Below are positions 43,845 through 56,975 of a stretch of 64,000 bases of DNA, piece by piece. This DNA comes from Theocolax elegans (taxonomy: Eukaryota; Arthropoda; Insecta; Hymenoptera; Cerocephalidae): contig CM047431.1 in the NCBI GenBank assembly GCA_026168455.1, forward strand, positions 11,009,703-11,073,702, read 5' to 3'. The position numbers and the translations under genes are program-made. Each line of letters begins with the position of its first letter. The stretch's first letter is position 1. A model generated the notes under the pieces. It saw nothing but the letters and a program-made list of their open reading frames with translations, made no database searches and was not told the DNA's origin.

Positions 43845-46800
43845 CGTCTTCAGGAAGTGACAATTTTGTTTCGCATATTCAAGCAGGGTGGTACACTACT
43901 TACCAGTAGACGATGTCCAGATTACCCGGAGGTCACCCTGACCACCTGGACATCGTCTTCAGGAAGTGACAATTTTTTTGCATAATCAAGCAGGGTGGCA
44001 CACTACTTATCAGTAGACGATGTCCAGATGACCCGGATATCACCCTGACCACCTGGACATCGTCTTCAGGAAGGGACAATTTTTTTGCATATTCACTCAG
44101 GGTGGCACACTACTTACCAGTAGTCAATGACCAGATGACCCGGAGGTCACCCTGACCACCTGGACATCGTCTTCAGGAAGTGACAATTTTTTTTTGCATA
44201 TTCAAGCAGGTTGGTACACTACTTACCGGTAGACGATGTCCAGATTACCCGGAGGTCACCCTGACCACCTGGACATCGTCTTCAGGAAGTGACAATTTTT
44301 TTTGCATATTCAAGCAAGGTGGCACATTACTTACCAGTAGACGATGTCCAGATTACCCGGAGGTCACCCTGACCACCTGGACATCGTCTTCAGGAAGTGA
44401 CAATTTTTTTTGTATATTCAAGCAGGGTGGCACACTACTTACCAGTAGGCGATGTCCAGATTACGCGGAGGTCACCCTGACCACCTGGACATCGACTTCA
44501 GGAAGTGACAATTTTTTTTGCATATTTAAGCAGGGTGGCACACTACTTGCCAGTAGTCGATGTCCAGATGACCCGGAGATCACCCTGACCACCTGGACAT
44601 CGTCTTCAGGAAGTGACAATTTTTTTTGCATATTCACTCAGGGTGACACACTACTTACCAGTAGTCAATGTCCAGATGACCCGAAGGTCACCCGGACCAC
44701 CTGGACATCGTCTTCAGGAAGTGACAATTTCTTTTGCATATTTAAGCAGGGTGGCACACTACTTACCAGTAGACGATGTCCAGATGACCCGAAGGTCATC
44801 CTGACCACCTGGACATCGTCTTCAGGAATGACAATTTTTTTTGCATATTCAAGCAGGGTGGTACACTACTTACCAGTAGACGATGTCCAGATGACCCGAG
44901 GTCACCCTGACCACCTGGACATCGTCTTCAGGAAGTGACAATTTTTTTGCATATTAAGCAGGGTGGCACTACTTACCAGTAGACGATGTCCAGATGACCC
45001 GGAGGTCACCCTGACCACCTGGACATCGTCTTCAGGAAGTGACAATTTTTTTGCATATTCAAGCAGGTGGCACACTACTTACCAGTAGACGATGTCCAGA
45101 TGACCCGGAGGTCACCCTGACCACCTGGACATCGTCTTCAGGAAGTGACAATTTTTTTGCATATTCAAGCAGGGTGGCACTACTTACCAGTAGACGATGT
45201 CCAGATGACCCGGAGGTCACCCTGACCACCTGGACATCGTCTTCAGGAAGTGACAATTTTTTTGCATATTCAAGCAGGGTGGCACACTACTTACCAGTAG
45301 ACGATGTCCAGATGACCCGGAGGTCACCCTGACCACCTGGACATCGTCTTCAGGAAGTGACAATTTTTTTGCATATTCAAGCAGATTGGTACACTACTTA
45401 CCAGTAGACGATGTCCAGATGACCCGAGGTCACCCTGACCACCTGGACATCGTCTTCAGGAAGTGACAATTTTTTTGCATATTCAAGCAGGGTGGCACAC
45501 TACTTACCAGTAGACGATGTCCAGATGACCCGGAGGTCACCCTGACCACCTGGACATCGTCTTCAGGAAGTGACAATTTTTTTGCATATTCAAGCAGGTG
45601 GCACACTACTTACCAGTAGACGATGTCCAGATGACCGGAGATCACCCTGACCACCTGGACATCGTCTTCAGGAAGTGACAATTTTTTTGCATATTCACTC
45701 AGGGTGACACACTACTTACCAGTAGTCAATGTCCAGATGACCCGAAGGTCACCCGGACCACCTGGACATCGTCTTCAGGAAGTGACAATTTCTTTTGCAT
45801 ATTAAGCAGGGTGGCACACTACTTACCAGTAGACGATGTCCAGATGACCCGAAGGTCATCCTGACCACCTGGACATCGTCTTCAGGAATGACAATTTTTT
45901 TTGCATATTGAAGCAGGGTGGCACACTACTTACCAGTAGACGATGTTCAATGACCCGGAGGTCACCGTGATCACATGGACATCGTCTTCAGGAAGTGACA
46001 ATTTTTTTTGCATATTCAAGCAGATGGTACACTACTTACCAGTAGACGATGTCCAGATGACCCGAGGTCACCCTGACCACCTGGACATCGTCTTCAGGAA
46101 GTGACAATTTTTTTTGCATATTCAAGCAGGGTGGCACACTACTTACCAGTAGACGATGTCCAGATGACCCGGAGGTCACCCTGACCACCTGGACATCGTC
46201 TTCAGGAAGTGACAATTTTTTTGCATATTCAAGCAGGTGGCACACTACTTACCAGTAGACGATGTCCAGATGACCGGAGGTCACCCTGACCACCTGGACA
46301 TCGTCTTCAGGAAGTGACAATTTTTTTTGCATATTCAAGCAGGGTGGTACACTACTTACCAGTAGACGATGTCCAGATGACCCGAAGGTCATCCTGACCA
46401 CCTGGACATCGTCTTCAGGAATGACAATTTTTTTTGCATATTGAAGCAGGGTGGCACACTACTTACCAGTAGACGATGTTCAAATGACCCGGAGGTCACC
46501 GTGATCACATGGACATCGTCTTCAGGAAGTGACAATTTTTTTTGCATATTCAAGCAGTGGTACACTACTTACCAGTAGACGATGTCCAGATGACCCGGAG
46601 GTCACCCTGACCACCTGGACATCGTCTTCAGGAAGTGACAATTTTTTTGCATATTCAAGCAGGGTGGCACACTACTTACAGTAGACGATGTCCAGATGAC
46701 CCGGAGGTCACCCTGACCACCTGGACATCGTCTTCAGGAAGTGACAATTTTTTTGCATATTCACAGGGTGGCACACTACTTACAGTAGACGATGTCCAGA

Positions 46801-46980
46801 TGACCCGAAGTCACCCTGACCACCTGGACATCGTCTTCAGGAAGTGACAATTTTTTTGCATATTCAAGCAGGGTGGCACACTACTTACAGTAGACGATGT
46901 GCAGATGACCCGAGGTCACCCTGACCACCTGGACATCGTCTTCAGGAAGTGACAATTTTTTTGCATTTCAAGCAGGTTGG
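43845..46980. repeat. 107-bp minisatellite array, first block
   Basis: About 29 units of TTCAGGAAGTGACAATTTTT, GCATATTCAAGCAGGGTGGC, ACACTACTTACCAGTAGACG, ATGTCCAGATGACCCGGAGG, TCACCCTGACCACCTGGACA, TCGTC. Within each unit GACGATGTCCAG and CTGGACATCGTC are perfect 12-bp inverted arms around ~25 bp. Long plus-strand open frames here (up to 252 codons) are only repeat translation. Confidence 0.9.
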
Positions 46981-48092
46981 CAATTCAGAAACTTTTAAAG
47001 GACGATTTCATTTCTAAAATCTCGGTAGTCTAAAGGTTAAAATGTAAAGTTTCCAAACCGAAAATATAAATATGTGATTTGTGTTAATAGTATTTTGAGT
47101 AATAAATACCAAATACACTATAATTTTTTTTCCCTTGAATGAGAATAGAGTACAATCTTGTTTCCAAAGCTTTCTTTTCTAAAAAAATGCAAGGTTAAGA
47201 AAATACTCATTAGGTATAAAGGAATAGAGACATTCCTACCCAGACAGCACTTCATATTGCAGCGATATTGTTGTAATAATGTTAAATTGCTACAATATCG
47301 TCAACATACATTGTCTGATTTTAGTATTTTATTAATTAATGAACGCATTAATGAGGATAATAATTTAAGCTAAAGAATTGTTGTATTGTCTTATGTTTTG
47401 ACGAAAATTCGTACTATATTTCGAATTACCTATAACCAAATTTTTTAATTCTTTTGGATATGTGGGTGAAAATCATCTAACGTGCACAATTGTGGAATAG
47501 TGAAATATATCCCATTATATCATATATAAAATTACGAATAATATATTCTAAGTACAATATATGTAATTTAATGTAAGTCAGCCGTAAAACTTGATAAAGT
47601 TGATTTTATTGCCAAGTTTAAGTTGCTTAAAGTTTGAAATGTAACGTCCCCTGGCTGTAAGAAGGCCATAATCGCATATTAACTGGTGCGATTATAGGCG
47701 TATTTCTTTATTTCAAAAACGGGTTCAAAACTTAATTTTCATTTAAAATCAAGTTGAAAATCTGAACATTTACTGATTTTTGAAGTGCACTGAACTTGCT
47801 GAACTTTGTAACAAACTTGTTATTAATAATAGCTATGTTATGATTAATGTCTTTAAAATTAATTGTAAACATAAAACATTTACAAATACAATATTTACAA
47901 ATTTCAGACATTGTACCAAAATAATTTTCAATTATTAAAGATTCATTAAAATAATTATTTGCTATTTTACCATCATACATATTATTTTTATTTTTTTTGT
48001 TTACTCTTAAGTTCTGCAATAACATCTAATTTTTTTTTAAATGAGGAGTAGCATTTTCATTTATTGACTCAGTATCATGAACTTGAGTTTTT
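46977..48092. repeat. 1.12-kb segment, copy 1
   Basis: Single-copy-like sequence between minisatellite blocks, from GGCAATTCAGAAACTTTTAA to about GAACTTGAGTTTTTTAAAAA. It is repeated almost identically at 50,354-51,482 (few substitutions, some single-base indels). It holds the Helitron-like remnant at 47,732-48,025. Confidence 0.85.
47732..48025 (-). pseudogene. Possible Helitron-protein remnant (copy 1)
   Basis: A 97-codon minus-strand frame contains FGTMSEICKYC, then ..HNIAIINNKF..FSKFSALQKSVN. This recalls the LG.MN..C..C .. CCxxGK .. LPxxxxxP segment near the N-terminus of some Helitron-associated proteins, but the second Cys pair is gone. The match is weak and from memory. The same frame occurs at 51,060-51,362. 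Chance in AT-rich DNA is a real alternative. Confidence 0.25.
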
Positions 48093-50353
48093 TAAAAAGA
48101 GGTGGCACACTACTTATCAGTAGACGATGTCCAGATGACCCGAAGCTCACCCTGACCACCTGGACATCGTCTTCAGGAAGTGACAATTTTTTTGCATATT
48201 CAAGCAGGGTGGCACACTACTTATCAGTAGACGATGTGCAGATGACCCGAGGTCACCCTGACCACCTGGACATCGTCTTCAGGAAGTGACAATTTTTTTG
48301 CATATTCAAGCAGGGTGGCACACTACTTATCAGTAGACGATGTGCAGATGACCCGAGGTCACCCTGACCACCTGGACATCGTCTTCAGGAAGTGACAATT
48401 TTTTTGCATATTCAAGCAGGGTGGCACACTACTTATCAGTAGACGATGTGCAGATGACCCGAGGTCACCCTGACCACCTGGACATCGTCTTCAGGAAGTG
48501 ACAATTTTTTTGCATATTCAAGCAGGGTGGCACACTACTTACAGTAGACGATGTGCAGATGACCCGAGGTCACCCTGACCACCTGGACATCGTCTTCAGG
48601 AAGTGACAATTTTTTTGCATATTCAAGCAGGGTGGCACACTACTTATCAGTAGACGATGTGCAGATGACCCGAGGTCACCCTGACCACCTGGACATCGTC
48701 TTCAGGAAGTGACAATTTTTTTGCATATTCAAGCAGGGTGGCACACTACTTATCAGTAGACGATGTGCAGATGACCCGAGGTCACCCTGACCACCTGGAC
48801 ATCGTCTTCAGGAAGTGACAATTTTTTTGCATATTCAAGCAGGGTGGTTACACTACTTACCAGTAGACGATGTCCAGATTACCCGGAGGTCACCCTGACC
48901 ACCTGGACATCGTCTTTCAGGAAGTGACAATTTTTTTTGCATAATCAAGCAGGGTGGCACACTACTTATCAGTATGACGATGTCCAGATGACCCGATATC
49001 ACCCCTGACCACCTGGACATCGTCTTCAGGAAGGGACAATTTTTTTGCATATTCACTCAGGGTGGCACAATACTTACCAGTGTCATGACCAGATGACCCG
49101 GAGTCCCCCTGACCACCTGGACATCGTCTTCAGGAAGTGACAATTTTTTTTTGCATATTCAAGCAGGTTGGTACACTACTTACGGTAGACGATGTCCCGA
49201 ATTACCCCGGAGGTCACCCTGACCACCTGGACATCGTCTTCAGGAAGTGACAATTTTTTTTGCATATTCAAGCAAGGTGGCACATTACTTACCAGTAGAC
49301 GATGTCCCAGATTACCCGGAGGTCACCCTGACCAACCCTGGACATCGTCTTCAGGAAGTGACAATTTTTTTGTATATTCCAAGCAGGGTGGCACACTATT
49401 ACCAGTAGGCGATGTCCAGATTACGCGGAGGTCACCCTGACCACCTGGACATCGACTTCAGGAAGTGACAATTTTTTTGCATATTTAAGCAGGGTGGCAC
49501 ACTACTTGCCAGTAGTCCGATGTCCAGATGACCCGGAGATCACCCTGACCACCTGGACATCGTCTTCAGGAAGTGACAATTTTTTTTGCATATTCACTCA
49601 GGGTGACACACTACTTACCAGTAGTCAATGTCCAGATGACCCGAAGGTCACCCGGACCACCTGGACATCGTCTTCAGGAAGTGACAATTTCTTTTGCATA
49701 TTTAAGCAGGGTGGCACACTACTTACCAGTAGACGATGTCCAGATGACCCGAAGGTCATCCTGACCACCTGGACATCGTCTTCAGGAATGACAATTTTTT
49801 TTGCATATTGAAGCAGGGTGGCACACTACTTACCAGTAGACGATGTTCAAATGACCCGGAGGTCACCGTGATCACATGGACATCGTCTTCAGGAAGTGAC
49901 AATTTTTTTTGCATATTCAAGCAGATTGGTACACTACTTACCAGTAGACGATGTCCAGATGACCCGGAGGTCACCCTGACCACCTGGACATCGACTTCAG
50001 GAAGTGACAATTTTTTTTGCATATTTAAGCAGGGTGGCACACTACTTACCAGTAGACGATGTCCAGATGACCCGGAGATCATCCTGACCACCTGGACATC
50101 GTCTTCAGGAAGTGACAATTTTTTTTGCATATTCACTCAGGGTGGCACACTACTTATCAGTAGACGATGTCCAGATGACCCGAAGCTCACCCTGACCACC
50201 TGGACATCGTCTTCAGGAAGTGACAATTTTTTTGCATATTCAAGCAGGGTGGCACACTACTTATCAGTAGACGATGTGCAGATGACCCGAGGGTCACCCT
50301 GACCACCTGGACATCGTCTTCAGGAAGTGACAATTTCTTTTGCATTTTCAAGC
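48093..50353. repeat. 107-bp minisatellite array, second block
   Basis: About 21 units. The first group (48,180-48,840) is homogeneous with GATGTGCAGATGACCCGAGG. From 48,840 the order of variant units copies 43,860-44,900 (GATTACCCGG, AAGGGACAA, ATTACGCGG, and TTGCCAGTAGTC variants in the same sequence), with many added or missing single bases. The block was therefore duplicated together with the 1.12-kb segment. Confidence 0.85.
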
Positions 50354-51482
50354 AGGTTGGCAATTCAGAAACTTTTAAAGGACGATTTCATTTCTAAAAT
50401 CTCGGTAGTCTAAAGGTTAAAATGTAAAGTTTCCAAACCGAAAATATAAATATGTGATTTGTGTTAATAGTATTTTGAGTAATAAATACCAAATACACTA
50501 TAATTTTTTTTCCCATGAATGAGAATGGAGTACAATCTTGTTTCCAAAGCTTTCTTTTCTAAAAAAATGCAAGGTTAAGAAAATACTCATTAGGTATAAA
50601 GGAATAGAGACATTCCTACCCAGACAGCACTTCATATTGCAGCGATATTGTTGTAATAATGTTAAATTGCTACAATATCGTCAACATACATTGTCTGATT
50701 TTAGTATTTTATTAATTAATGAACGCATTAATGAGGATAATAATTTAAGCTAAAGAATTGTTGTATTGTCTTATGTTTTGACGAAAATTCGTACTATATT
50801 TCGAATTACCTATAACCAAATTTTTTAATTCTTTTGGATATGTGGGTGAAAATCATCTAACGTGCACAATTGTGGAATAGTGAAATATATCCCATTATAT
50901 CATATATAAAATTACGAATAATATATTCTAAGTACAGTATATGTAATTTAATGTAAGTCAGCCGTAAAACTTGATTAAAGTTGATTTTATTGCCAAGTTT
51001 AAGTTGCTTAAAGTTTGAAATGTAACGTCCCCTGGCTGTAAGAAGGCCATAATCGCATATTAACTGGTGCGATTATAGGCGTATTTCTTTATTTCAAAAA
51101 CGGGTTCAAAACTTAATTTTTCATTTAAAATCAAGTTGAAAATCTGAACATTTACTGATTTTTGAAGTGCACTGAACTTGCTGAACTTTGTAACAAACTT
51201 GTTATTAATAATAGCTATGTTATGATTAATGTCTTTAAAATTAATTGTAAACATAAAACATTTACAAATACAATATTTACAAATTTCAGACATTGTACCA
51301 AAATAATTTTCAATTATTAAAGATTCATTAAAATAATTATTTGCTATTTTACCATCATACATATTATTTTTATTTTTTTTTGTTTACTCTTAAGTTCTGC
51401 AATAACATCTAATTTTTTTTAAATGAGGAGTAGCATTTTTCATTTATTGACTCAGTATCATGAACTTGAGTTTTTTAAAAAG
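50354..51482. repeat. 1.12-kb segment, copy 2
   Basis: Near-identical to 46,977-48,092; examples of differences are CCCATGAATGAGAATGG for CCCTTGAATGAGAATAG and GATTAAAG for GATAAAG. After it, one degenerate minisatellite-like piece (GGAGGTCATCCTGACAACCTGGACATCGTC) lies at about 51,533-51,563, then AT-rich sequence to 51,640. Confidence 0.85.
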
Positions 51483-51639
51483 AGTTAAAATAGGGTAAGG
51501 TGAGGGAATTAATGGAGGATGGGTAGTTGGACCTGGAGGTCATCCTGACAACCTGGACATCGTCCTCGGGAAGTGACATTATTTTTTTGTTTTATAATTT
51601 TTTTGTTTAATTTCATTATCCCTCTGCGATTACAGGCTT

Positions 51640-53085
51640 GGGACTGACATATATTGTTCATATATTTTGTTCAGTTCATATATTTGTTCAATATATATTG
51701 TTCATTTATTTTGAAATTTTGAGTGCTACTCTTTAAAGGTGCTGCTTATATGTATATTTGTAAATATTTGAATTAAGTGTGCACTTTAGATATGATTTTT
51801 TTTATTAATTAATTTATTTTTAACGCTTTGTTTAAAAACTTAGCAATATTAGCGCTATGCTTTAAAGGTGCTGCTTCAATTTTTGAATTGTTCTATTGAT
51901 AATTTATTTTAAAATTTTGAGCGCTACTCTTTAATGGTGCTGCTTATATGTATATTTGTAAATATTTGAATTAAGTGTGCACTTTAGATATGATTTTTTT
52001 TATTAATTAATTTATTTTTAACGCTTTGTTAAAAACTTAGCAATATTAGCGCTACGCTTTAAAGGTGCTGCTTCAATGTTTGAATTGTTCTATTGATGAT
52101 TTATTTTGAAATTTTGAGTGCTACTCTTTAAAGGTGCTGCTTATATGTATATTTGTAAATATTTGAATTAAGTGTGCACTTTAGATATGATTTTTTTTAT
52201 TAATTAATTTATTTTTAACGCTTTGTTAAAAACTTAGCAATATTAGCGCTATGCTTTAAAGGTGCTGCTTCAATTTTTGAATTGTTCTATTGATGATTTA
52301 TTTTAAAATTTTGAGCGCTACTCTTTAAAGGTGCTGCTTATATGTATATTTGTAAATATTTGAATTAAGTGTGCACTTTAGATATGATTTTTTTTATTAA
52401 TTAATTTATTTTTAACGCTTTGTTAAAAACTTAGCAATATTAGCGCTACGCTTTAAAGGTGCTGCTTCAATGTTTGAATTGTTCTATTGATGATTTATTT
52501 TAAAATTTTGAGCGCTACTCTTTAAAGGTGCTGCTTATATGTATATTTGTAAATATTTGAATTAAGTGTGCACTTTAGATATGATTTTTTTTATTAATTA
52601 ATTTATTTTTAACGCTTTGTTAAAAACTTAGCAATATTAGCGCTACGCTTTAAAGGTGCTGCTTCAATTTTTGAATTGTTCTATTGATAATTTATTTTAA
52701 AATTTTGAGCGCTACTCTTTAATGGTGCTGCTATATGTATATTTGTAAATATTTGAATTAAGTGTGCACTTTAGATATGATTTTTTTTATTAATTAATTT
52801 ATTTTTAACGCTTTGTTAAAAACTTAGCAATATTAGCGCTACGCTTTAAAGGTGCTGCTTCAATGTTTGAATTGTTCTATTGATGATTTATTTTAAAATT
52901 TTGAGCGCTACTCTTTAAAGGTGCTGCTTATATGTATATTTGTAAATATTTGAATTAAGTGTGCACTTTAGATATGATTTTCTTTATTAATTAATTTATT
53001 TTTAACGCTTTGTTAAAAACTTAGCAAAATTAGCGCTACGCTTTAAAGGTGCTGCTTCAATTTTTGAATTGTTATGTTGTTGATT
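51640..53085. repeat. 197-bp tandem array, seven units
   Basis: GTGTGCACTTTAGATATG recurs every 196-198 bp (about 51,777 to 52,959). Each unit is itself dimeric: GAGCGCTACTCTTTAAAGGT GCTGCTTATATG and TAGCGCTACGCTTTAAAGGT GCTGCTTCAAT are related halves. The array is AT-rich and non-coding. Confidence 0.9.
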
Positions 53086-53094
53086 TATTTTTTT

Positions 53095-53290
53095 TTTACC
53101 TCCGGGTCATCTGGATATCGTCTACTGGCAAGTAGTGTACCACCCTGCTTGAATATGCAAAAAAAATTGTCACTTACTGAAGACGATGTCCAGGTGGTCA
53201 GGGCGACCTCCGGGTCATCTGGACATCGTTTACTGGTAAGTAGTGTGCTACCCTGCTTGAATATGCAAAAAAAATTGTCACTTCCTGAAG
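53095..53290. repeat. 107-bp repeat, inverted orientation, right end of composite
   Basis: Nearly two units on the opposite strand to the left arrays (CTGGATATCGTCTACTGGCA, CTGAAGACGATGTCCAGG), running straight into the right terminal repeat. A copy of this piece (about 190 bp) occurs just outside the composite at 53,698-53,884 between duplicated (AAAT)n tracts, so the right border has been locally duplicated. Confidence 0.8.
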
Positions 53291-53502
53291 ACGATGTCTA
53301 GGAGATCAGGGTACACCCCATACCACCACCCCTTCCCCCTTCAAATTTTACCCCTTTTAAAAAAACAATTAAAAACATTAACCCCCAACAGTGCGTCAGA
53401 AAACATGTGATACATCTTTTTATCAAAAAATATCGTCACATCGACAATTACGTCACACAAATAGATTGACGTCACAGAAAGGGAGAAAGGTTTTTGATGG
53501 AA

Positions 53503-54896
53503 TTTAATTTTTATTTAACTTTAACTTTAACTTTAATTTTTTCTATGTTATATTTTTAATATTTAATTTATTTTTAAAAAAATAATAAAAAATAAATAAA
53601 TAAATAAATAAATAATTAAATAAATTAAAATATAACAAATTAACTTTAACTTTAATTTTTTCTATGTTATATTTTTAATATTTAATTTTATTTTTTTTTA
53701 CCTCCGGTCATCTGGATATCGTCTACTGGCAAGTAGTGTACCACCCTGCTTGAATATGCAAAAAAAATTGTCACTTACTGAAGACGATGTCCATGGTCAG
53801 GGCGACCTCCGGGTCATCTGGACATCGTTTACTGGTAAGTAGTGTGCTACCCTGCTTGAATATGCAAAAAAAATTGTCACTTCATTTTATATTTAATTTA
53901 TTAAAAAAATAATAAAAAATAAATAAATAAATAAATAAATAATTAAATAAATTAAAATATAACAAATTAACTTTAATTTTATTTTTTTTTATATATATAG
54001 AACTTTTATCCTCCAAATGTTGAGCAAACGATAGGTGAACATCAATCATTAATAATTATAAATAATATTTTATTTTATATTTTATTTAATAAAATTTTCT
54101 ATTTTTCATGATTTTTATTTTTTGACATGATCAATTTACGAGAAATTGCCCATATATACATGTAAAATCTAAATGTGCATAAATTAAAGATTACCTAATT
54201 ATCTTTTTTTATTGTATTCATACAATTGTAATTTAATTTATTTTTTCACATATAATAATTACAAAGGAAATAAGGTTGGACAACGCCATAAGAATAATAA
54301 TAATAATATAAAATCAAAGAGTGTTTTAATTGAAGAATAATAAAATCCAATTATCATTGTAATTATGTGCATTATAAAAATAGATAATAATAAATGTTAA
54401 CAAAAAAGTAAGATTATTATTACTTAGTATTAATATATTATATTTATCTAAACTTTGAAAATGAAAAATTAAATCTAATAACTTTATAACTTCATATAGT
54501 TTAAATGTTTTCCTAATAATTAATATTGATACAACAAAATAAATCAAAAGTTTAAATCGACCGAGGGAGCGTTAGCGACCGAGGTATTTGTTGCTAGTAG
54601 GTATATTAACCTAAGAAAATTAAAGTTCTGGTACAATCTTCGTATTTCATATTTGCGAGAAACTAAAAGCACCGATTGATATCTGTTTTGGAGACCACGA
54701 AATATAATTGTGTTAGCTACACCGCTTTAGGTTTCAACGCACAAAGACCGGTGTATTTCGCATTTTAAGAAAGACAATTTATTTAATTGACACCATCTTG
54801 AACGATGAAACTTAATTGCGCCAAACACTACATCGATTATGTTTTATATCGTACCCTATTTGAATTTAAAAAGCTACGCATTAGACAAAATATGTA
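53503..54896. other. AT-rich interval with simple repeats
   Basis: Holds two (AAAT)n tracts (about 53,590-53,620 and 53,910-53,945), the duplicated repeat fragment at 53,698-53,884, and long AT-rich stretches. No gene is supported. Confidence 0.55.
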
Positions 54897-56975
54897 AATT
54901 TTGTGTTGGCCTCACATTAAACGACGTTTATATGATGTTTAATAGTTAAATTTTTAAATTATTGTAATTTTTGTGTATTTATCAAATGTAATATAATTAT
55001 TAAGCTTAAATGCAAGACGCGAATTCGTCTTATGCGCAGATTGTATTATCATAGTACATTGAAACGTCGTTGAAAAGGTTAAACGAAAAGAAATTTCTTC
55101 TTTTTTTCGAATGTCATACTGACAATGCTAAATAGTAAAAGATAAACACTTCAATTTTTCAACCTGTGTATTTACTTTTACGATAAGTTAAACTACTCGG
55201 CCTTAGTAACCATCACGATAGCCACATTTTGGATCGAAAAAATAAAAACCAAAACTAGCAAAACGTTCGATGAATTTTTGAACTACGAATTTAAAAAATA
55301 TCGATATATGATAAATTTAGAAATTTTGTTTTACTATTACAATACTTCCTCTACGAGGAAGCAATTGACTAATGTTGCGATAACTCAAAGACAAATGAAG
55401 ATGACTAATTAGACGTTGTACCAGTAGATAAATTAATTATCCTATACAAATCGCCATTACAAAATGATCGCAGTAACGTTTAATAAAAATCCGAAAACCA
55501 ATTTATAAAAACTAAAAATTGTCTCGTAAATTAATCTAGCTTTTAAAATGTCTTAATTTGCATTTCAAAAGTACAGCTTAAGTCAACTTTAAGGAGACTT
55601 CTGTAGAACCAAAGCTAGTACACATACATTTTTCGAAATTACTTATTTTGAATTCCTGAGGGTCAAAATATCGATAAAACATAAATTTAGAAACATTTTT
55701 ACAAACCGCAATACTTCGTGTGCATTGAAGCAAAATTCTATATTCGTGTAATAAAGCTAATATCTCCTCACACAGTTTTTTACCCTTGCTTCGAGCGGAT
55801 CGCGAACTCTTCCCCGTACATCAGAAAGTCACCACACTTGGTTGACTGTGTTATTTCGGCTCATCCATAAAGCCTTGTTTTCAAATAAATTCTATTTTAA
55901 GAAAATTCATATTTATTTATAATTTGCTTTTAATTGTAAATTTTGTGTTGGCCTCACATTAAACGACGTTTATATGATGTTTAATAGTTAAATTTTTAAA
56001 TTATTGTAATTTTTGTGTATTTATCAAATGTAATATAATTATTAAGCTTAAATGCAAGACGCGAATTCGTCTTATGCGCAGATTGTATTATCATAGTACA
56101 TTGAAACGTCGTTGAAAAGGTAAACGAAAAGAATTTCTTCTTTTTTTCGAATGTCATACTGACAATGCTAAATAGTAAAAGTAAACACTTCAATTTTCAA
56201 CCTGTGTATTTACTTTTACGATAAGTTAAACTACTCGGCCTTAGTAACCATCACGATAGCCACATTTGGATCGAAAAAATAAAAACCAAAACTAGCAAAA
56301 CGTTCGATGAATTTTTGAACTACGAATTTAAAAAATATCGATATATGATAAATTTAGAAATTTTGTTTTACTATTACAATACTTCCTCTACGAGGAAGCA
56401 ATTGACTAATGTTGCGATAACTCAAAGACAAATGAAGATGACTAATTAGACGTTGTACCAGTAGATAAATTAATTATCCTATACAAATCGCCATTACAAA
56501 ATGATCGCAGTAACGTTTAATAAAATCCGAAAACCAATTTATAAAAACTAAAAATTGTCTCGTAAATTAATCTAGCTTTTAAAATGTCTTAATTTGCATT
56601 TCAAAAGTACAGCTTAAGTCAACTTTAAGGAGACTTCTGTAGAACCAAAGCTAGTACACATACATTTTTCGAAATTACTTATTTTGAATTCCTGAGGGTC
56701 AAAATATCGATAAAACATAAATTTAGAAACATTTTTACAAACCGCAATACTTCGTGTGCATTGAAGCAAAATTCTATATTCGTGTAATAAAGCTAATATC
56801 TCCTCACACAGTTTTTTACCCTTGCTTCGAGCGGATCGCGAACTCTTCCCCGTACATCAGAAAGTCACCACACTTGGTTGACTGTGTTATTTCGGCTCAT
56901 CCATAAAGCCTTGTTTTCAAATAAATTCTATTTTAAGAAAATTCATATTTATTTATAATTTGCTTTTAATTGTAC
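54897..56975. repeat. Tandem duplication, two ~1.04-kb units
   Basis: AATTTTGTGTTGGCCTCACA starts at about 54,897 and 55,936. The units are nearly identical over ~1,039 bp; most differences are missing single bases in homopolymers of the second (for example GAAAAGGTTAAACG against GAAAAGGTAAACG). No coding sequence is recognised. Confidence 0.9.

Larger units (their letters stand above)
43638..53502. mobile_element. Foldback-like composite with ~235-bp terminal inverted repeats
   Basis: The left end (43,638-43,880: TTCCATCAAAAACCTTTCTC, GACGTCAATCTATTTGT, CACTGTTGGGGGTTAATG, GAAGGGGGAAGGGGTGGTGG) returns inverted at 53,283-53,502 with roughly 90% similarity by eye. Directly inside each end begins the 107-bp tandem repeat: a long array on the left, under two units in opposite orientation on the right. 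Tandem repeats inside inverted ends are the hallmark of foldback elements. The core adds a duplicated 1.12-kb segment and a 197-bp array. No transposase and no target duplication were found. Confidence 0.6.

Noticed and set aside
44180..44938. 252-codon open frame and similar frames (49,808-50,302, 49,756-50,136) in the minisatellite
   Set aside because: They translate tandem 107-bp units; frames break wherever a unit has an indel, and the same text appears in several frames.
43845..46980. CTGAAGA next to a stable stem in the 107-bp unit as a hammerhead ribozyme
   Set aside because: The GAAA box and the UH cleavage position are absent after the stem; only one core box matches.
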